From assembly GCA_021401465.1 (NCBI GenBank), contig JADDMT010000050.1:1-64000 (forward strand): DNA of 64,000 bases, written 5' to 3'. Shown here piece by piece: positions 62,594 through 64,000 of the stretch. The notes under the pieces are model-generated. The model was not told the DNA's origin and ran no database searches. It saw only the letters and a list, made by a program, of their open reading frames with translations. Position 1 is the stretch's first letter. Each line of letters starts with the position of its first letter. Position numbers and translations under genes: made by a program. This stretch comes from Teratosphaeria epicoccoides. Its lineage: Eukaryota > Ascomycota > Dothideomycetes > Mycosphaerellales > Teratosphaeriaceae.

Positions 62594-64000
62594 CTAGTGC
62601 TGAGCAGCCGAGGTCGGCTGACTATGCTGCGCCTCGTAGTCTTGCAGAGGCACAAAGCGCCCCGCCTCCATGGTCGGCAGCATGCCCGCTTGAGTGCTTG
62701 TGAGCGACGGATACCGCGGAGCTTGCGACATATGCGCTTGCTGGTACGCGTAGGCCTGAGCCGAGCTCGGGAGTCCAGTGGCGGGTGACCCGCTCAAATA
62801 GCTATTGTATTCCCACGAAGCGTTGTTCTGCCTCGCCGCCGACAAGTCAGATGAGTACGCTGATTGGGGCTGGTGCCAGGATGTCGAGTGTCCAGCATCA
62901 GAGACGGGCACGCCAAGACGCAGGTCTGGTGGACCTCCTGACGGTCCGAGGCTGACGCCAGCCGGCGCACCCATGGGCGGGTATGCAGGCGAGCTGGTGA
63001 CCATGCCATGTCCGTATGGAGCATGGCCATGGGATGTCACGGAGCCGGGAGTTGAATGAGGGCTTGCGCCTGGCCGATGTGATGAATCTATGGCGAGGCC
63101 AGGATCAGACGTCCTCGTGGCGACAACTGAGGAGGTGGTGTACGACGGCCCTGCGAGGGGGGTATGCAGAGCACCCGCCGTCGAGGAGTAGCTCGCAGAC
63201 TATATCACATTTACGTTAGCCACAGCCAATGAAGAAAAGGGAAGGTGCGGCATATGGATCATGCGTCATGCATCATGCGGGTAGGGGTGACTTGCATATT
63301 TGCCAATGATCTTCTTCAAGGCCGTTGCCAAGATCCGCCACGGGAACACCTTCACGTCCTTCTCGATATTTCTGGGTTTCGGATTTGGGAAGCCCATGAT
63401 GAGCTTGAAGAATTCCTCGCTGTCTGGCTTCGCCTTGGATACAGTCGCAGGCCGAAAGCCTTCGAGATTGCGGCGAATACGGTTCTTCTCTTCCACTGTG
63501 AAGCGGACAGCTACAAGTGACTCCAAAAGAGAGATGGTATCGACGCTGGTGACGTAGCACTCCTGCTTCTCTTCCCACCAGATGCAGCTGACGCAAATGC
63601 TGTTTGGGACCCGAGTCTCCAGCGTGACCGGCTCGAATGTTGCAGTGATCACGCTGCCAGTTTGACTACGCCTGAATTGTACCAGTCGTCGCCTAGTGTC
63701 CCACTCCGCGCTCGTCCACTCGTTGACCATCGAGTTGAGATCCCCCTGGATGCTGAGCACAGCTTTGGAGTTTGACGGGTAGATAGCGTATGGGTTGAAA
63801 CTCGGGGTGACGGTTGAGCCAGGCGTCGATGGTGAGTTCTGCAGCGTCGACGTGCGCACCAGTGGTGGATTCGGCCCTCCTGCAGGCGACGGCAGTAGAT
63901 TTGGGGTCCTGCTTGCTGCTGACATTGTTGCGGCAGAGGGACTCCTGGTTGCAGAAGTGCCTTGATTGTACCATGACGGGCTGTGGATAGCTTGAAGTGA
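62594..64000 (-). CDS. Medusa (MedA/Acr1/Ren1) developmental regulator, 5' end beyond the window
   Basis: Exon 63296 to the window edge and exon 63199-62594 are joined by a 96-bp intron (63295-63200) that begins GCAAGT and ends GATATAG, a GC-AG intron. The open frame runs off the window at 64000, so the N-terminus is missing. The conserved core reads WDTRRRLVQFRRSQTGSVIT, then NSICVSCIWWEEKQECYVTS, VDTISLLESLVAVRFTVEEK and NRIRRNLEGFRPATVSKAKP, and then FFKLIMGFPNPKPRNIEKDV. This is the DUF7082-type core of Aspergillus MedA, Magnaporthe Acr1 and Fusarium Ren1, nuclear regulators of conidiation and adhesion. The C-terminal 200 residues are Ser/Pro/Tyr/Gln-rich (SYSSTAGALHTPLAGPS, YAYQQAHMSQAPRYPS) and probably disordered. 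Assignment rests on remembered family sequence. Confidence 0.85.

Overview
The window reads as nuclear DNA of a filamentous ascomycete (Pezizomycotina, most likely a dothideomycete). It has short GT-AG introns (about 41-160 bp, one 292 bp), genes on both strands without operons, a Medusa/MedA developmental regulator, a Zn2Cys6 activator, a heme-thiolate peroxygenase, a fungal NACHT STAND protein, a TOK1 channel and a YVC1-type TRP channel. The class assignment is an inference from family content, not from a search.

Layout. 0-7.1 kb: a possible broken secreted-protein gene, a frameshifted cupin gene, then YVC1 (-), EAF7 (+) and a MYND zinc-finger gene (-). 8.2-10.9 kb: the Hsp110 chaperone SSE1 (-). 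11.8-23.1 kb looks like an accessory island between SSE1 and elongation factor 2. It holds an alpha/beta hydrolase, a Zn2Cys6 factor and a peroxygenase, then about 5 kb of decayed DNA. That stretch contains a 554-bp inverted-repeat element, a short-chain dehydrogenase remnant and an FAD monooxygenase pseudogene split by a 476-bp inverted-repeat element with a TA target duplication. 23.9-35.5 kb is mostly housekeeping: eEF2, a TMEM184/OSTalpha-like membrane protein, SRP68 and TOK1. 35.5-38.6 kb is gene-poor and repeat-bearing. 38.6-48.3 kb has a large mitochondrial PPR protein, a small secreted cysteine-rich protein and exocyst SEC5. 48.8-55.9 kb is a second accessory stretch: a NACHT protein, an atypical terpene-synthase-like protein and two small secreted six-cysteine proteins. 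59.4-64 kb: the ubiquitin-L40 fusion gene and MedA, whose 5' end lies beyond the window.

The housekeeping genes serve translation and protein targeting (eEF2, SRP68, ubiquitin-L40), folding (SSE1), secretion (SEC5), ion transport (YVC1, TOK1) and chromatin (EAF7). The most distinctive observations are the element-interrupted monooxygenase with a readable target duplication, three unrecognised small secreted cysteine-rich genes, a 7-nt micro-exon that splits the ubiquitin start codon, a GC-AG intron in MedA, and abrupt reversals of strand composition inside continuous coding frames. No CRISPR array, rRNA gene or convincing tRNA gene was seen.
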